A DNA stretch of 30,028 nucleotides from a virus. The notes beneath the pieces are model-generated. The model did not search any database and was not told where the DNA came from. It saw nothing but the letters and a program-made list of their open reading frames with translations. Positions 1-9,757 of this stretch are shown here, one piece after another (within the stretch, counting starts at the first letter, position 1; every line of letters starts with the position of its first letter). The stretch lies in the IMG/VR virus record IMGVR_UViG_3300005613_000300, positions 1 to 30,028 of that record; one strand, 5' to 3'. The position numbers were made by a program, and so were the translations under genes.

Positions 1-123
1 ACAAGTCAAACTGACTTCTATGCCCCATTTGGATTAAATCAAATATCTAATAGTTCTTATGTGGATATTACTAATACCTTTTCATCTTATTCTGGTAATG
101 TGAATACTTATGTTATGTATGGT
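1..123. repeat. Terminal direct repeat (circular contig overlap), left copy
   Basis: The first 123 bases are identical to 29906-30028. The reading frame of the tail gene starting at 28568 runs through the right copy and continues in the same frame after position 123, so the repeat is the overlap of a circular sequence. A physical terminal repeat is less likely because it would cut through an essential structural gene. Confidence 0.97.
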
Positions 124-609
124 TATGACGCACCATTTGGAACACCAAGTCAAAGAACACAAGACAGATGTTTTAAGTTGAATGATGATTGTTCTATGTA
201 TGAAATATGGCACTTAATGTGGAAAGACCAATATGGTTCATTTGCTTCATACCCCTTCATTTATTATTCAAGGGAGTTTATTGAAGCAGATAGAAAGTCA
301 TACTACCAACAAGACGGAACTTGGGAATATGATACATTTGGTTATGATGATTATGGAAGGGGTGAAAGAACATTTTATTCAAGGAGTAGAAAAACATATA
401 CCCTTAATTCAGGGTGGTTAAAACAATTTGAGGTTCCACTAATGGAAGACCTGATCCAATCAACAAGTGTTTATCTTCAAAGTCCCGATAATCGTTTATA
501 TGGGGCACAATTATTAGACAATAAAATAGAATTATATAAAGACAAACAAGAACAAATATATTCTTATACATTTAATGTTTCTGTTTCAACTAATGAGTTT
601 AGATTTTAA
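1..609 (+). CDS. Tail tip/distal tail structural protein, 3' part (begins at 28568)
   Basis: This is the C-terminal 203 residues of the 648-aa protein that begins at 28568. The frame is open from base 1 (TSQTDFYAPFGLNQ) to TAA at 607-609; the GTG at 61 is only an internal Val codon and should not be taken as a start. The segment contains many aromatic residues (for example a WHLMWKDQYGSFASYPFIYYS stretch shortened here to its Trp/Tyr-rich core near residues 500-520) and ends EQIYSYTFNVSVSTNEFRF. The next gene begins four bases after the stop, so the two are translated as a coupled pair. The role as tail tip component is inferred from position. Confidence 0.8.
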   Translation, partial: TSQTDFYAPFGLNQISNSSYVDITNTFSSYSGNVNTYVMYGYDAPFGTPSQRTQDRCFKLNDDCSMYEIWHLMWKDQYGSFASYPFIYYSREFIEADRKSYYQQDGTWEYDTFGYDDYGRGERTFYSRSRKTYTLNSGWLKQFEVPLMEDLIQSTSVYLQSPDNRLYGAQLLDNKIELYKDKQEQIYSYTFNVSVSTNEFRF

Positions 610-612
610 TAT

Positions 613-3600
613 ATGGCATCAATCAATCAATTTCAAATTGTTTCTAATGATGTATTGTTAGATAGTTATGATGATTTAGATTTTTCATTCACATATCAAA
701 TTGGGGATATTGAGGATATTACATCAAAAAAGTCATCGTTCTCTAAAACAATACTTCTACCAGGAACCAAGACCAACCAAGATTATTTCAAACAAATACA
801 GGATATAAATATAGATATATCCAACACAAGTTATAATCCCAAAAAATCATTACCTGTTGAGGTTAAAATCAACGATGAATCCATTTTTAAGGGTAATATT
901 CAGTTGTTAAACATTATCACCAATCAAAAACAAGTTGATTTTGAGGTGGTAATTACTGGTGTGTTTAAAAACATAATGATTGCGTTAAGTGATTATTACT
1001 TAAACCAATTAGATTTAAGTGAATACGACCACATTAGAAATGTTCAAAACATTATAGATTCATATGATAATGTAATATTTGTAAATGGGGTTCAAACATC
1101 AGCACAAGTGGGGGAAGGATATACATACCCTATGATTATTAACGGACAATCACAAGTCCAATTATCAAATCTTGGTGTTGGTATAAACGCAATTGACTTG
1201 AACCCCGCAATATATGTTAAGACCTTAATGGATAAGTTATTCCAATTCGCAGGTTTTACATATTCATCAAACTTTTTTAACTCCCCATATTTCAAGTCGT
1301 TAATCATGCCACTTGAATCACCACAATATACTTCAACACAAGTTGAAAATAGAATTGTTAGAGTGGGGATTAACTCAACACAGCCTTATTCATATCCCGC
1401 AACAGGTATATTTCCTCAACCCAATTCAGGTTATTTTTCATCAGCAGCTCTAACATTAGGTGGATTACCAGGTGTTATTCCAATATCCCCCGCTATGCAA
1501 AAGAGTAATAGTTGGTGGTCTAATACATCTAACGGAAAATGGTGGATGAACTTTAATAGAGAAACTGGCTCACAAGGAAATATTGTATTTCAAGACAACG
1601 ACAACCAATGGAGCACAAACTCATTTCTACAAAATATTTGTTCTTACCAAAATCAAGTTTCAGGGTTTTACTCTATTGACTTGAACTTGGCATTTAACCC
1701 ATTTTTCGTTCATAAGTTCGGTAGTCAATTTAGGTGGTTGTCGGGACAATTACAATATATTTGTAGAATCTATAAAGTTTCTACTACGGGTCAATTTTCA
1801 ATTATTGCACAGACGGGAACACAACCATTTACCCCATCTTCAACAGCATTATTATCCTCACCTTATTTAGACCCACAGACAAGGTCTATGGACTTAAATG
1901 CCGTGAATGTATGGTTAAACGCAGGGGAACAAGTTAGAGTTTATTTGGCATTTAAATACCCAACGAATGTTTCTTGGCAATCTGTTAGTGATAATGTCTT
2001 ATTTCAGGCGGTAGTGAATTGTTGTAATCCACAAGCAAACTATTTAGAAATCAAACCATCAACTACAATTAACTATTCGGTCAATACCCCACTTCCAATT
2101 ACAGAAATGTTGCCTTCTATGAAAATGAAGGACTTATTTTTAGATGTGGTTAAGATGTTTAACCTTATGGTTTATGATGACCCGAATACACCAAACAATT
2201 TAATTATTGAACCGAGAGACGAATTCTTTGAATCTAAACCAAGAGTTAAGGACTGGACTTATAAATTGGATTACAATAGTGATATAATACAGACCCCTAT
2301 GAGTGAATTAGATGTTAAGTCATACTATTTCACATATAAGGGGGATAAAGATTATTACAACACACAATACAACGAATTAACGGGTAAAGTTTATGGGCAA
2401 TATGAGATTGATTTTCTAAATGACTTTTCAACAGAAGAAAAGAAACTTGAATTATCATTATCACCAACTTTGAATACAGATAATTTTATTGGTAATTCTA
2501 ATTTGGTGGCACCTTTCTTTTGTGATATAGACACCAACCAACAATTATCCCCGATCAAAGTAAATCCTCGTATATTGTTCTCTAAAAAATTATCTAATTC
2601 ACCAAGACCATATTTTTTAAGAAACGCACCAGGACAACCAAATACAAATATGACTACTTATATGTATTGTGGTATGTATGATGACCCATATAATCCCAAC
2701 CATACATTAGAGTTTCAAAACAGCGGTATTCTATATTACAATACTCCTCTGTGTTGTCCTAATAACACCCTGATTAACGAGTTCTACCTTTCAACCTTAA
2801 ATGACCTCACAGATGTTAATTCTAAACTATTAGAAGGATATTTTCATTTAACTCCAAGTGATATAAATGACTTTGATTTTAGAGATACAATTTTAATTGA
2901 TAATTCTTATTGGAGGGTGAATAGAATTGTTGATTACAACCCAAATGCCATAGACAAACTAACAAAAGTAATTTTGTATAAGTTGAACTATTTGGATATA
3001 TTCTTTAACGACAATAAAGAAGTTAGTGAAAGTGAGGTAGATTGTCCTGATGATATTGTGGCAAAACCACAAAAGGGAGGTGGCTATATCTATGTTTCAT
3101 TATCCAATCAACCTTTAACGGAAGCATGTTGTGATAATGTTGGGGGTATTTGGTCTAATGGAAAATGTTTGGCAAATATAACACCAGGAACCCCAATACC
3201 TGCGACGGGCGGATCAACAAGTCCCGGCTCAAACACAACAACAGGTAAAGTTATTCCAAAGACCCAAGTAAAATCAGGCTCAATTTATAATGAACGACCA
3301 CAACAATTATTAAAAAATCAAAATGTTAATAATTCAAATACCGTAATAATCGCAGGGTCAAATAACTTTGTTGATTTTGGTGTGAATAATGGTATTATAG
3401 TAGGGGAAAACAACTCATTACCAAGTGATACAACGAACTCAATAGTGGTTGGTGATGGTATTACTTATGTTCCATCAAATTCTATTGTTGTGGGGGATAT
3501 TTTAATAACCACAGATGGTATTAGATATTTGAACCCTTACATAATTGAAGGTGGATATGAAGAAGTAATGGATGTTTCCAAAACTAATTTGATTGATGTT

Positions 3601-3690
3601 GTTGATGCAGGGAATGAAAGTGTTAGACCTTTTGGTGGTGATTCTAAACTTCGTCCAATTATAGATGGTAGTGAGCCACCGATAGAGTAA
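613..3690 (+). CDS. Tail hub/tip protein (1025 aa) with YadA-head-like C-terminal repeats
   Basis: Large structural protein. The N-terminus carries SSFSKTILLPGTKTNQ (residues 41-56), a signature I associate with tail proteins of Bacteroidota siphophages; the rest of the first ~150 residues alternates beta strands as in a hub domain. Around residues 837-852 there is a small Cys-rich segment, EACCDNVGGIWSNGKC. After a Gly/Thr/Pro linker, residues ~905-965 contain repeated NSIVVGD/NNGIIVGEN-type units that resemble the left-handed beta-roll of YadA heads. It sits four bases after the preceding tail gene and before a fibre gene. Role as baseplate hub or tail-tip lysin-less adhesin is inference; no peptidase or lysozyme motif is visible. 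Confidence 0.7.
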   Translation: MASINQFQIVSNDVLLDSYDDLDFSFTYQIGDIEDITSKKSSFSKTILLPGTKTNQDYFKQIQDINIDISNTSYNPKKSLPVEVKINDESIFKGNIQLLNIITNQKQVDFEVVITGVFKNIMIALSDYYLNQLDLSEYDHIRNVQNIIDSYDNVIFVNGVQTSAQVGEGYTYPMIINGQSQVQLSNLGVGINAIDLNPAIYVKTLMDKLFQFAGFTYSSNFFNSPYFKSLIMPLESPQYTSTQVENRIVRVGINSTQPYSYPATGIFPQPNSGYFSSAALTLGGLPGVIPISPAMQKSNSWWSNTSNGKWWMNFNRETGSQGNIVFQDNDNQWSTNSFLQNICSYQNQVSGFYSIDLNLAFNPFFVHKFGSQFRWLSGQLQYICRIYKVSTTGQFSIIAQTGTQPFTPSSTALLSSPYLDPQTRSMDLNAVNVWLNAGEQVRVYLAFKYPTNVSWQSVSDNVLFQAVVNCCNPQANYLEIKPSTTINYSVNTPLPITEMLPSMKMKDLFLDVVKMFNLMVYDDPNTPNNLIIEPRDEFFESKPRVKDWTYKLDYNSDIIQTPMSELDVKSYYFTYKGDKDYYNTQYNELTGKVYGQYEIDFLNDFSTEEKKLELSLSPTLNTDNFIGNSNLVAPFFCDIDTNQQLSPIKVNPRILFSKKLSNSPRPYFLRNAPGQPNTNMTTYMYCGMYDDPYNPNHTLEFQNSGILYYNTPLCCPNNTLINEFYLSTLNDLTDVNSKLLEGYFHLTPSDINDFDFRDTILIDNSYWRVNRIVDYNPNAIDKLTKVILYKLNYLDIFFNDNKEVSESEVDCPDDIVAKPQKGGGYIYVSLSNQPLTEACCDNVGGIWSNGKCLANITPGTPIPATGGSTSPGSNTTTGKVIPKTQVKSGSIYNERPQQLLKNQNVNNSNTVIIAGSNNFVDFGVNNGIIVGENNSLPSDTTNSIVVGDGITYVPSNSIVVGDILITTDGIRYLNPYIIEGGYEEVMDVSKTNLIDVVDAGNESVRPFGGDSKLRPIIDGSEPPIE

Positions 3691-3724
3691 AAACAAATAA
3701 AAATTATAGATATTTAATTTTAAG

Positions 3725-5056
3725 ATGAGTGATAAAACAGAATATAGTAGATTATTATTAAAGAGGACTGGAATTTCAGGTGAAGTTCCAACAATCCCCC
3801 CAATAACAGCAACCACATTAAATGAGTTTAACGCAACCGACTTATTTGTTGGAGAGATGTATGTGAATACCGCAGATGACTTATTATGGGTTAGAACCGA
3901 TAGTGGAATACTTCCAATATCATTATCAGGTTCAACAGGGACAACAATACCCGACTTACTAACAGTATTAAGTCAAGACAACATTACAGGGGCGTTCCCG
4001 ATCGTAGTATCAAGTGGTTCAACAATTCAGTATTTAGGATTAAATAGTGGAACGACAACTACTATATTGGGACTTGACGCAAGTGGGAATACCATAACCA
4101 CAACTGGTGGAGGTGGAAGTCAAAACTTATCCCAAGTATTAGTTATAGGAAATGAAACAAATGGTAGTGATATTATTATTACATCAGGTGATACAATTAA
4201 TTCTCAAAATGGGGAAAATATAATTGACCTTCAAGACAACGGGTATTTATCATTAAATTCAACCTATTCATTAGGAGGGTTTAATTTCTACGATGAAATC
4301 AAAATGAACGCTGATGCCCCAAGTGATGCCAATATTGAAATATCATCTTTTAATCTAACCAACACAACAAATACAAATACAACATATAGACCTGATAGAA
4401 TTGATAATTATTCATTTGATAGTTTAGGAAATTTTACACAAACAACATTAGATAATACTGGTTTTACAATAGATTTATCTTTTGTTTCAGCAGGGTATTT
4501 AACAATCAACGGATTACTCCCTGGAACTGCCACAGATTTATTGGGGATTGACGCAAACAATCGTGTTGTCCCTTACACAATATCAGCATCAACTGACTAT
4601 TATGTTACTGGTGGGACATTTTCAACATCAGGTGGAACTCTAACATTAGAAAGAAACGATGGTAATGATGTTAGTATTACAGGATTTACGGCTAATGTGG
4701 GTTGTTTTGGAATTACAATAGATGGTGCAGGGTCAGCCATTACCACAGGAATTGCAGGAAGTTTATTAGTCCCTTATGATTGTGTTATTGATTGTTGGGG
4801 AGTGGTTGCCGACCAATCGGGTAGTATTGTCGTTGATGTGTGGAAAGGTTCATCCCCTTTAACAATTCCAACATCGGCAAGTGATAGTATCGCAGGAACT
4901 GAAAAACCAACCCTTTCATCACAACAAATCAATACAGATTTAAACCTTACAACTTGGACTACCAATTTGGTATTCGGTGATGTCTTGGTATTTAATGTTG
5001 ATAGTGCTTCAACAGTAGAAAGAATTACATTACAAATAAAAGTTATTAAATTATAG
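3725..5056 (+). CDS. Tail fibre / receptor-binding protein (443 aa)
   Basis: The first ~70 residues have the VGEMYVNTADDLLWVRT pattern seen at the base of many tail fibres. The middle is a long Ser/Thr/Gly/Asn-rich beta region. The last ~115 residues form a compact module (CFGITIDGAGSAITTG ... VPYDCVIDCWGVVADQSGS ... FNVDSASTVERITLQIKV) that I recognise as a recurring C-terminal domain of phage fibre proteins from unrelated hosts, suggesting horizontal spread of the tip. The leader holds TATTTAA at 3711-3717, seven bases before the ATG. It is followed after two bases by a 71-aa gene. Binding to a cell-surface receptor is inferred from the domain and location. Confidence 0.72.
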   Translation: MSDKTEYSRLLLKRTGISGEVPTIPPITATTLNEFNATDLFVGEMYVNTADDLLWVRTDSGILPISLSGSTGTTIPDLLTVLSQDNITGAFPIVVSSGSTIQYLGLNSGTTTTILGLDASGNTITTTGGGGSQNLSQVLVIGNETNGSDIIITSGDTINSQNGENIIDLQDNGYLSLNSTYSLGGFNFYDEIKMNADAPSDANIEISSFNLTNTTNTNTTYRPDRIDNYSFDSLGNFTQTTLDNTGFTIDLSFVSAGYLTINGLLPGTATDLLGIDANNRVVPYTISASTDYYVTGGTFSTSGGTLTLERNDGNDVSITGFTANVGCFGITIDGAGSAITTGIAGSLLVPYDCVIDCWGVVADQSGSIVVDVWKGSSPLTIPTSASDSIAGTEKPTLSSQQINTDLNLTTWTTNLVFGDVLVFNVDSASTVERITLQIKVIKL

Positions 5057-5058
5057 AT

Positions 5059-5274
5059 ATGATTACAGAACACATTATAGACGAGAAGTTTAAGTATGTT
5101 AGATTTTACATAGACCATCTACCTTTTGAGATTAAAACCGAAATTGAAAATGACCCCAATACAATTGTGGCTCTACGAAGGTTAGAACTTGAAAGGGATT
5201 TTAAAGAATATGGGGATTACTTACATTCCAATCTTTATACAGAAAATATTAAACCTGAAAATATAGAAGAATAA
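5059..5274 (+). CDS. Small hypothetical protein in fibre cluster (71 aa)
   Basis: Short charged protein (MITEHIIDEKFKYVRFYIDHL...) rich in Glu and Lys, with no membrane segment, signal peptide or known motif. It is packed between two fibre-like genes: two bases after the previous stop and one base before the next start, so it is very probably translated. Fibre chaperones are often small and sit next to fibre genes, but nothing in this sequence proves that role. Confidence 0.65.
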   Translation: MITEHIIDEKFKYVRFYIDHLPFEIKTEIENDPNTIVALRRLELERDFKEYGDYLHSNLYTENIKPENIEE

Positions 5275-5275
5275 T

Positions 5276-6541
5276 ATGGCAATTAGAACAATTAGTGCGG
5301 CAGGTGGAGATTGGAATAATACGGCAACTTGGGTAGGTGGTGTAATTCCAACGACAAGTGATAGTGTTTTAGGTGATGCCACATCAGGACAACTTACAGT
5401 AAATGTGAGTGCAACAGTTCGGTTTGTAGATTTTACAAATTATACACAAACTTTAACAATAAACGCAGGAATTACCTTTAGTTTAAGTTTCGCAGCATCT
5501 ACTAATACATTTGGTGCCAGTATGAATTTTGGAGGAACGGGGACATTACAATTGAACTCTGTTGCTTCTACTTGGGTTCAAAATACAACTAATAGAATAC
5601 CCAATTTAAGAACTACTGGTTCAGTAACCAGAACTTTATCAACAGATATGTATGTTGTTAATTTCCAATATAGTAATAGCCCCATCTTTAACGGAAATAC
5701 TATGTATATTGGTGGGGATTTTAAAACTCTATCAACAATCAACAACACAGTATATGGAGGAACTACAAACTTTGTTTTAGATGGAAGTGGAATAATTAGC
5801 GCACAAGTTAGAAGCACAATAACAATTACTGGAGATTACAATACATTTGGGTCATCTTTACAATTATTTAATGGCTCAACATTAAATTATACAACAGGAG
5901 CAACTCCAACATTATTTAATATAATACCATTAAAACAAAATACAAATACTGACTCAATAACTCTTAATTGTTCTCAACCAGTTAATTTATTATTACATAA
6001 TAAAGCAGTAAATAGCACCTCTAATTATCCAAACTTTACAATCAATTTAACATCTGTGTTTATGCCAAATATGATAGGTGTATATAATGAAAGTAGGTCA
6101 TATACAACAGATAATGCTGTTCCTATTTATACATTCACAGGTAATTCAGTTAGTGCTACAACATTAAGTCTGGGTCCGGCAACAAGGACAACTTCATCTC
6201 AAACTAATCCACCTCCATCAGGTTCTTTTACTTACTCCGCATTAAACTTATCATTTGACCCCAACTATACTCATTACATAGGAAATATGGAATTAACTGG
6301 TGGTGGTATTCCATCAAATCCTGTTATTAGGTCATCACAATCGGGAGTTCAAGTTCCAATAGTTTTAGGGTCTAAAATTACAACACAAATATCTAAATAT
6401 GATTTTACCGATGTTGATGCATCAGGTGGTGAGGAAATTGTCGCAATTAACGGGACTTTAACAAATACATCAAACATTACTAATGTCTATCCAACAGGCG
6501 GTGGTGGTGGAGGTCAAACCTCATACACATTTTTTAGTTAA
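5276..6541 (+). CDS. Beta-helix tail fibre/adhesin-like protein (421 aa)
   Basis: The N-terminus GGDWNNTATWVGGVIPTTSD is the opening of a G8/beta-helix-like module common in Bacteroidota surface and phage proteins: Trp-containing start, GG.(I/V)PT..D turn, then repeated short strands. The whole protein is Thr/Ser/Asn-rich, with few charged residues and no Cys-rich or catalytic motif, consistent with a beta-solenoid. It ends in a Gly5 run then QTSYTFFS. It lies directly after the 71-aa gene and before the 64-aa gene. A role as second fibre or tail-side adhesin is inferred. Confidence 0.65.
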   Translation: MAIRTISAAGGDWNNTATWVGGVIPTTSDSVLGDATSGQLTVNVSATVRFVDFTNYTQTLTINAGITFSLSFAASTNTFGASMNFGGTGTLQLNSVASTWVQNTTNRIPNLRTTGSVTRTLSTDMYVVNFQYSNSPIFNGNTMYIGGDFKTLSTINNTVYGGTTNFVLDGSGIISAQVRSTITITGDYNTFGSSLQLFNGSTLNYTTGATPTLFNIIPLKQNTNTDSITLNCSQPVNLLLHNKAVNSTSNYPNFTINLTSVFMPNMIGVYNESRSYTTDNAVPIYTFTGNSVSATTLSLGPATRTTSSQTNPPPSGSFTYSALNLSFDPNYTHYIGNMELTGGGIPSNPVIRSSQSGVQVPIVLGSKITTQISKYDFTDVDASGGEEIVAINGTLTNTSNITNVYPTGGGGGGQTSYTFFS

Positions 6542-6545
6542 GAAT

Positions 6546-6740
6546 ATGCCAGTAAAGAATTGTGAAGATAATAAAAAACCAGGTTTTAAATGGGGTGATG
6601 AAGGTAAATGTTATACCTATGACCCCAAGAATGAAACAGCTAAAAAAACAGCTAAAAAATCAGCAATACTTCAAGGATTAGCTATTGGTGAATTTGCCAA
6701 AGTAGGAGAACGAGGTGGAATTAAAAAGTCAAATAAATAA
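6546..6740 (+). CDS. Small conserved phage protein with WGDEGKCYTY motif (64 aa)
   Basis: The start at 6546 (MPVKNCEDNKKPGFKWG) is chosen because it follows the previous stop by four bases and has the same AAGAAT leader as the next gene; the earlier in-frame start at 6483 would overlap the fibre gene by 59 bases. The pattern C-x8-GFKWGDEGKCYTYDP...AKK..AILQGLAIG resembles small proteins of unknown function found near virion genes in many phages. The two cysteines might bind metal. It is basic at the C-terminus. It lies five bases before the tape measure gene. Confidence 0.72.
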   Translation: MPVKNCEDNKKPGFKWGDEGKCYTYDPKNETAKKTAKKSAILQGLAIGEFAKVGERGGIKKSNK

Positions 6741-6745
6741 AGAAT

Positions 6746-9745
6746 ATGCAAGAGGCTACAATAAAGATTAATATTGATTCTAAAAACGCAACTAATAATG
6801 TAGGTAAATTACAAGATGATTTACAAGCCACAAGACAAGAATTAGATAGGTTGATAAAGACCTATGGTGAAAACTCCAAACAAGCCGACAATATGAGAAA
6901 AAGTTTGGCAGGTTTAGAAATTGAAATGGGTAAGTTGGGTGTTGCAACAGATGAAGCGGTAGGTTCAACTCAATCATTAAAAACTGAATTACGAAAACTA
7001 ACTGATGAATTAGCAACACTTGAACCTGGATCAGCAAGGTTCAAAGAATTATCAATTAGAGCGAGTGAATTAAAAGACCAAATAGAAGATACGGATGGTG
7101 TTGTAAGACAATTAGCAGGTAATTTTACTGAAAGATTAACAAGAGGTATTAGTTCTGCTGTTGGTATTGGTGTTGCTGGCTTTCAAGCGATGACGGCAGC
7201 ACAAGCCTTATTTGGTGTTGAAAGTGAGGAACTACAAGAAACTATGGTTAAATTACAGGCGTTATTAAACCTGTCCCAAGCCATAGAAACATTTGGGGGA
7301 TTGGATCAAAAGATAGTTGAGATAAAATCTTTATTTAGTTCTTTAACAACCGCAACACAAGCCCAAGCCGTAGCACAAACAGAAACCGCAACAGCAACAG
7401 CCGCCACAACATTAGCGATGGAGGGTGAGGCTGTCGCAGCAGGTGGGGCAGCAGCCTCAACATCAGTATTAGGGGTCGCCTTAAACGCATTACCATTAGT
7501 GGCGATTGTATCAGCAATAGGACTACTTGTCGCAGGTTTAATTAGTTATGCTTCTAAATCAGGTGATGCCGCAAAAGAAGAAGAAAAAAGAATTAAGAAC
7601 CTTGAAGAATTAAAGAAAAGACAAGAAGAAGAAAAAAAGTTTGTTGGTGAAAGTTCAGCCCAATATCTTAATTTAGTTTTTCGTCTAAAAGAAACAAATA
7701 AGAACTCCAAAGAAAGAAGTGATTTAATTAAAGAAATCAATACAACTTACGGAACTACTTTAAAAAATATCCAAGATGAAACCGCTTTTCAAGACCAATT
7801 AAACTTATCTGTTAAGGAATATATCGCCCTACAATTAGCAAAATTCAAACAATCTGCTAATGAAGAAAAATTAAAGAAATTATATGGTGAATTAGCCGCA
7901 GCAGAGAAAGAACAAACAAAGGCGATGAACGCAAGAAAAAAGGCGGCAGAAGCTTTAATTGGTATTACAGACCAATATGAAGGTAAAATTAGAAATGAAG
8001 ATGACGCATTAAGAGTTTTAGCCAGAACCTCCGCTGGATATAACGCAGATATAGCAAAAACAAATTCAACATATCGGGCATTAGAAGAAAGAATATCAAA
8101 TTTAACAATCACAAATAGGGATTTAGAAAAAACTATTGATGGTTTAACTGTATCAGGTAAAAAATATGAAGTTCAAACTAAAACTACAACAGGTAGTGTT
8201 GGTGATGTTAATGAAGAAACTGAAAAATATGCTGGTTTATTAGAAGAAGTCAAAAATAAGATTGATAGAGAAATTGCCGCTCAACAAACATTAGATAGAA
8301 TTACAAGTGAAAGGGTTGATAATACCCTTAAAAAAGAAGAAGACGCAATCAATAAACAATATGGGGACGAAAGACAAAATGTTATTGATAGGGCAATTGA
8401 AAGGGAGATACAAGCAACCGAAGAAAAGTTTAAAGTAGAAGGTAAAACCGAAGAAGAATATAGAACCCAAGTTCAAGCAATCAGGGATAATTACCAAACT
8501 TATTTACTTGAAAGTGAGAAAAACTTATTAACCCAATTAGAAACATTTAGACAAGAGGATTTAACCAATCTTCAAAATAGTTATACCCTACAAGAACAAA
8601 TTGTTTTAAACAATACCCAACAGATTTTAGAAAATACAAGGTTATTAGAATTAGAATATCAAAAACAAGCTGAAATTGATGCTGTTGATGCGACAACCCA
8701 AACCGAAGAAGTAAAAAATCAAAAGAAAATAGAGGTTAGAAAAAAGTATGCCGATCAGGAAATACAACTAATCAAATCATTAGGTCAAAAAGAACAACAG
8801 GCATTAGATTTACAACTTCAACAGACACTAACAAAAGAAGGGATTACAATACAAGAAAAAGAACAAGCCCAAGCCAAGTATAGTCAAGACACAATTAAAC
8901 TCGCACAGGACACGGCAGACAAAATAAATGATATAAATGAAGGTATTAAATCCCCAATACCTGAAACTCCACAAGCAAAAATTGATGAAGGTGTGGCGAT
9001 GGCTTCTAAATATGTAGATGCCATAGCGTCCCTTTATAATCAATTATCTAATGTAATCCAATTAGCAACTGAAAATCAATTTGGGGTTAGACAAGATAAA
9101 ATTGATGAAGCATATAGATTAGAAAAGGAATCATTAGAAGGGGCGTTAGAAGAAGAAAGAGTTAGTAGAGAACAATATGACGCTGATATAGAAAGGTTGG
9201 ATCAAAAACGATTTGAAGAGGAAAAACAATTAAGAAAAGAACAATTTGAAATCAGTAAGAAATTACAAATATCAAACGCAATCATTCAAGGAGCCCAAGC
9301 GGTATTAGCGGCATTTTCATCAGGGGCTGCCGTTCCAATTGCGGGTATTACTCTGGGGCCGATAAACGCGGCAATCGCAGGAGGTATAGCGGCAGCTCAA
9401 TTAGCGGTAATCGCCAACCAACAATTTACGGCAGCAGAAGGTGGGGTTGTTCCTGGTAATGGGTCTGGTAATATTGATTCAGTCCCTTCGTTATTGGCAC
9501 CAGGAGAGGCTGTAATCAATTCACAATCAGCACAGATGTTCCCCAATCTATTATCACAGATTAACGAAGCTGGTGGTGGTAAATCATTAGTTCCTGACCT
9601 TCCACCAAGAAGCGCGTCTCAACAGACACCAAATGTATTCGTTCAAAAAGAAATGAACCAACCAATAAAGGCCTTTGTTGTGGAAACTGATATAAGTGAT
9701 TCACAACGAAGAATTAACCGCATTAAACAATCGGTAGAGTTTTAA
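6746..9745 (+). CDS. Tail tape measure protein (999 aa)
   Basis: Longest tail-side helical protein: coiled coil in residues ~1-120, an Ala-rich segment and a hydrophobic stretch at ~241-269 (VLGVALNALPLVAIVSAIGL followed by LVAGLISYA), then several hundred residues of Glu/Gln/Lys coiled coil. The C-terminus has the hallmark GG.VPG.GSGNIDSVPSLLAPGE pattern (about residues 898-925) typical of tape measures. These proteins set tail length at roughly 1.5 angstrom per residue, so a tail near 150 nm would be expected. Unusually, the frameshifted chaperone that normally precedes the tape measure lies far away at 24259. No lytic transglycosylase or peptidase motif is visible. Confidence 0.93.
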   Translation: MQEATIKINIDSKNATNNVGKLQDDLQATRQELDRLIKTYGENSKQADNMRKSLAGLEIEMGKLGVATDEAVGSTQSLKTELRKLTDELATLEPGSARFKELSIRASELKDQIEDTDGVVRQLAGNFTERLTRGISSAVGIGVAGFQAMTAAQALFGVESEELQETMVKLQALLNLSQAIETFGGLDQKIVEIKSLFSSLTTATQAQAVAQTETATATAATTLAMEGEAVAAGGAAASTSVLGVALNALPLVAIVSAIGLLVAGLISYASKSGDAAKEEEKRIKNLEELKKRQEEEKKFVGESSAQYLNLVFRLKETNKNSKERSDLIKEINTTYGTTLKNIQDETAFQDQLNLSVKEYIALQLAKFKQSANEEKLKKLYGELAAAEKEQTKAMNARKKAAEALIGITDQYEGKIRNEDDALRVLARTSAGYNADIAKTNSTYRALEERISNLTITNRDLEKTIDGLTVSGKKYEVQTKTTTGSVGDVNEETEKYAGLLEEVKNKIDREIAAQQTLDRITSERVDNTLKKEEDAINKQYGDERQNVIDRAIEREIQATEEKFKVEGKTEEEYRTQVQAIRDNYQTYLLESEKNLLTQLETFRQEDLTNLQNSYTLQEQIVLNNTQQILENTRLLELEYQKQAEIDAVDATTQTEEVKNQKKIEVRKKYADQEIQLIKSLGQKEQQALDLQLQQTLTKEGITIQEKEQAQAKYSQDTIKLAQDTADKINDINEGIKSPIPETPQAKIDEGVAMASKYVDAIASLYNQLSNVIQLATENQFGVRQDKIDEAYRLEKESLEGALEEERVSREQYDADIERLDQKRFEEEKQLRKEQFEISKKLQISNAIIQGAQAVLAAFSSGAAVPIAGITLGPINAAIAGGIAAAQLAVIANQQFTAAEGGVVPGNGSGNIDSVPSLLAPGEAVINSQSAQMFPNLLSQINEAGGGKSLVPDLPPRSASQQTPNVFVQKEMNQPIKAFVVETDISDSQRRINRIKQSVEF

Positions 9746-9752
9746 TATTTAT
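9746..9752 (+). promoter_or_regulatory. TATTTAT motif before the capsid maturation operon
   Basis: TATTTAT overlaps the end of the tape measure gene leader region and lies five bases before ATG 9758, which opens the protease-holin-scaffold-capsid block. The same motif and spacing recur before other first genes. It may be a -7 promoter element giving leaderless mRNA, or an AU-rich translation signal. Confidence 0.4.
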
Positions 9753-9757
9753 ATCGT

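Noticed and set aside
3725-6541. Diversity-generating retroelement acting on the fibre genes
   Set aside because: No reverse transcriptase gene is present and I saw no template/variable repeat pair.
6483-6740. Longer 85-aa start for the small WGDEGKCYTY protein
   Set aside because: It would overlap the fibre gene by 59 bases; ATG 6546 has the usual leader and begins at the conserved-looking N-terminus.
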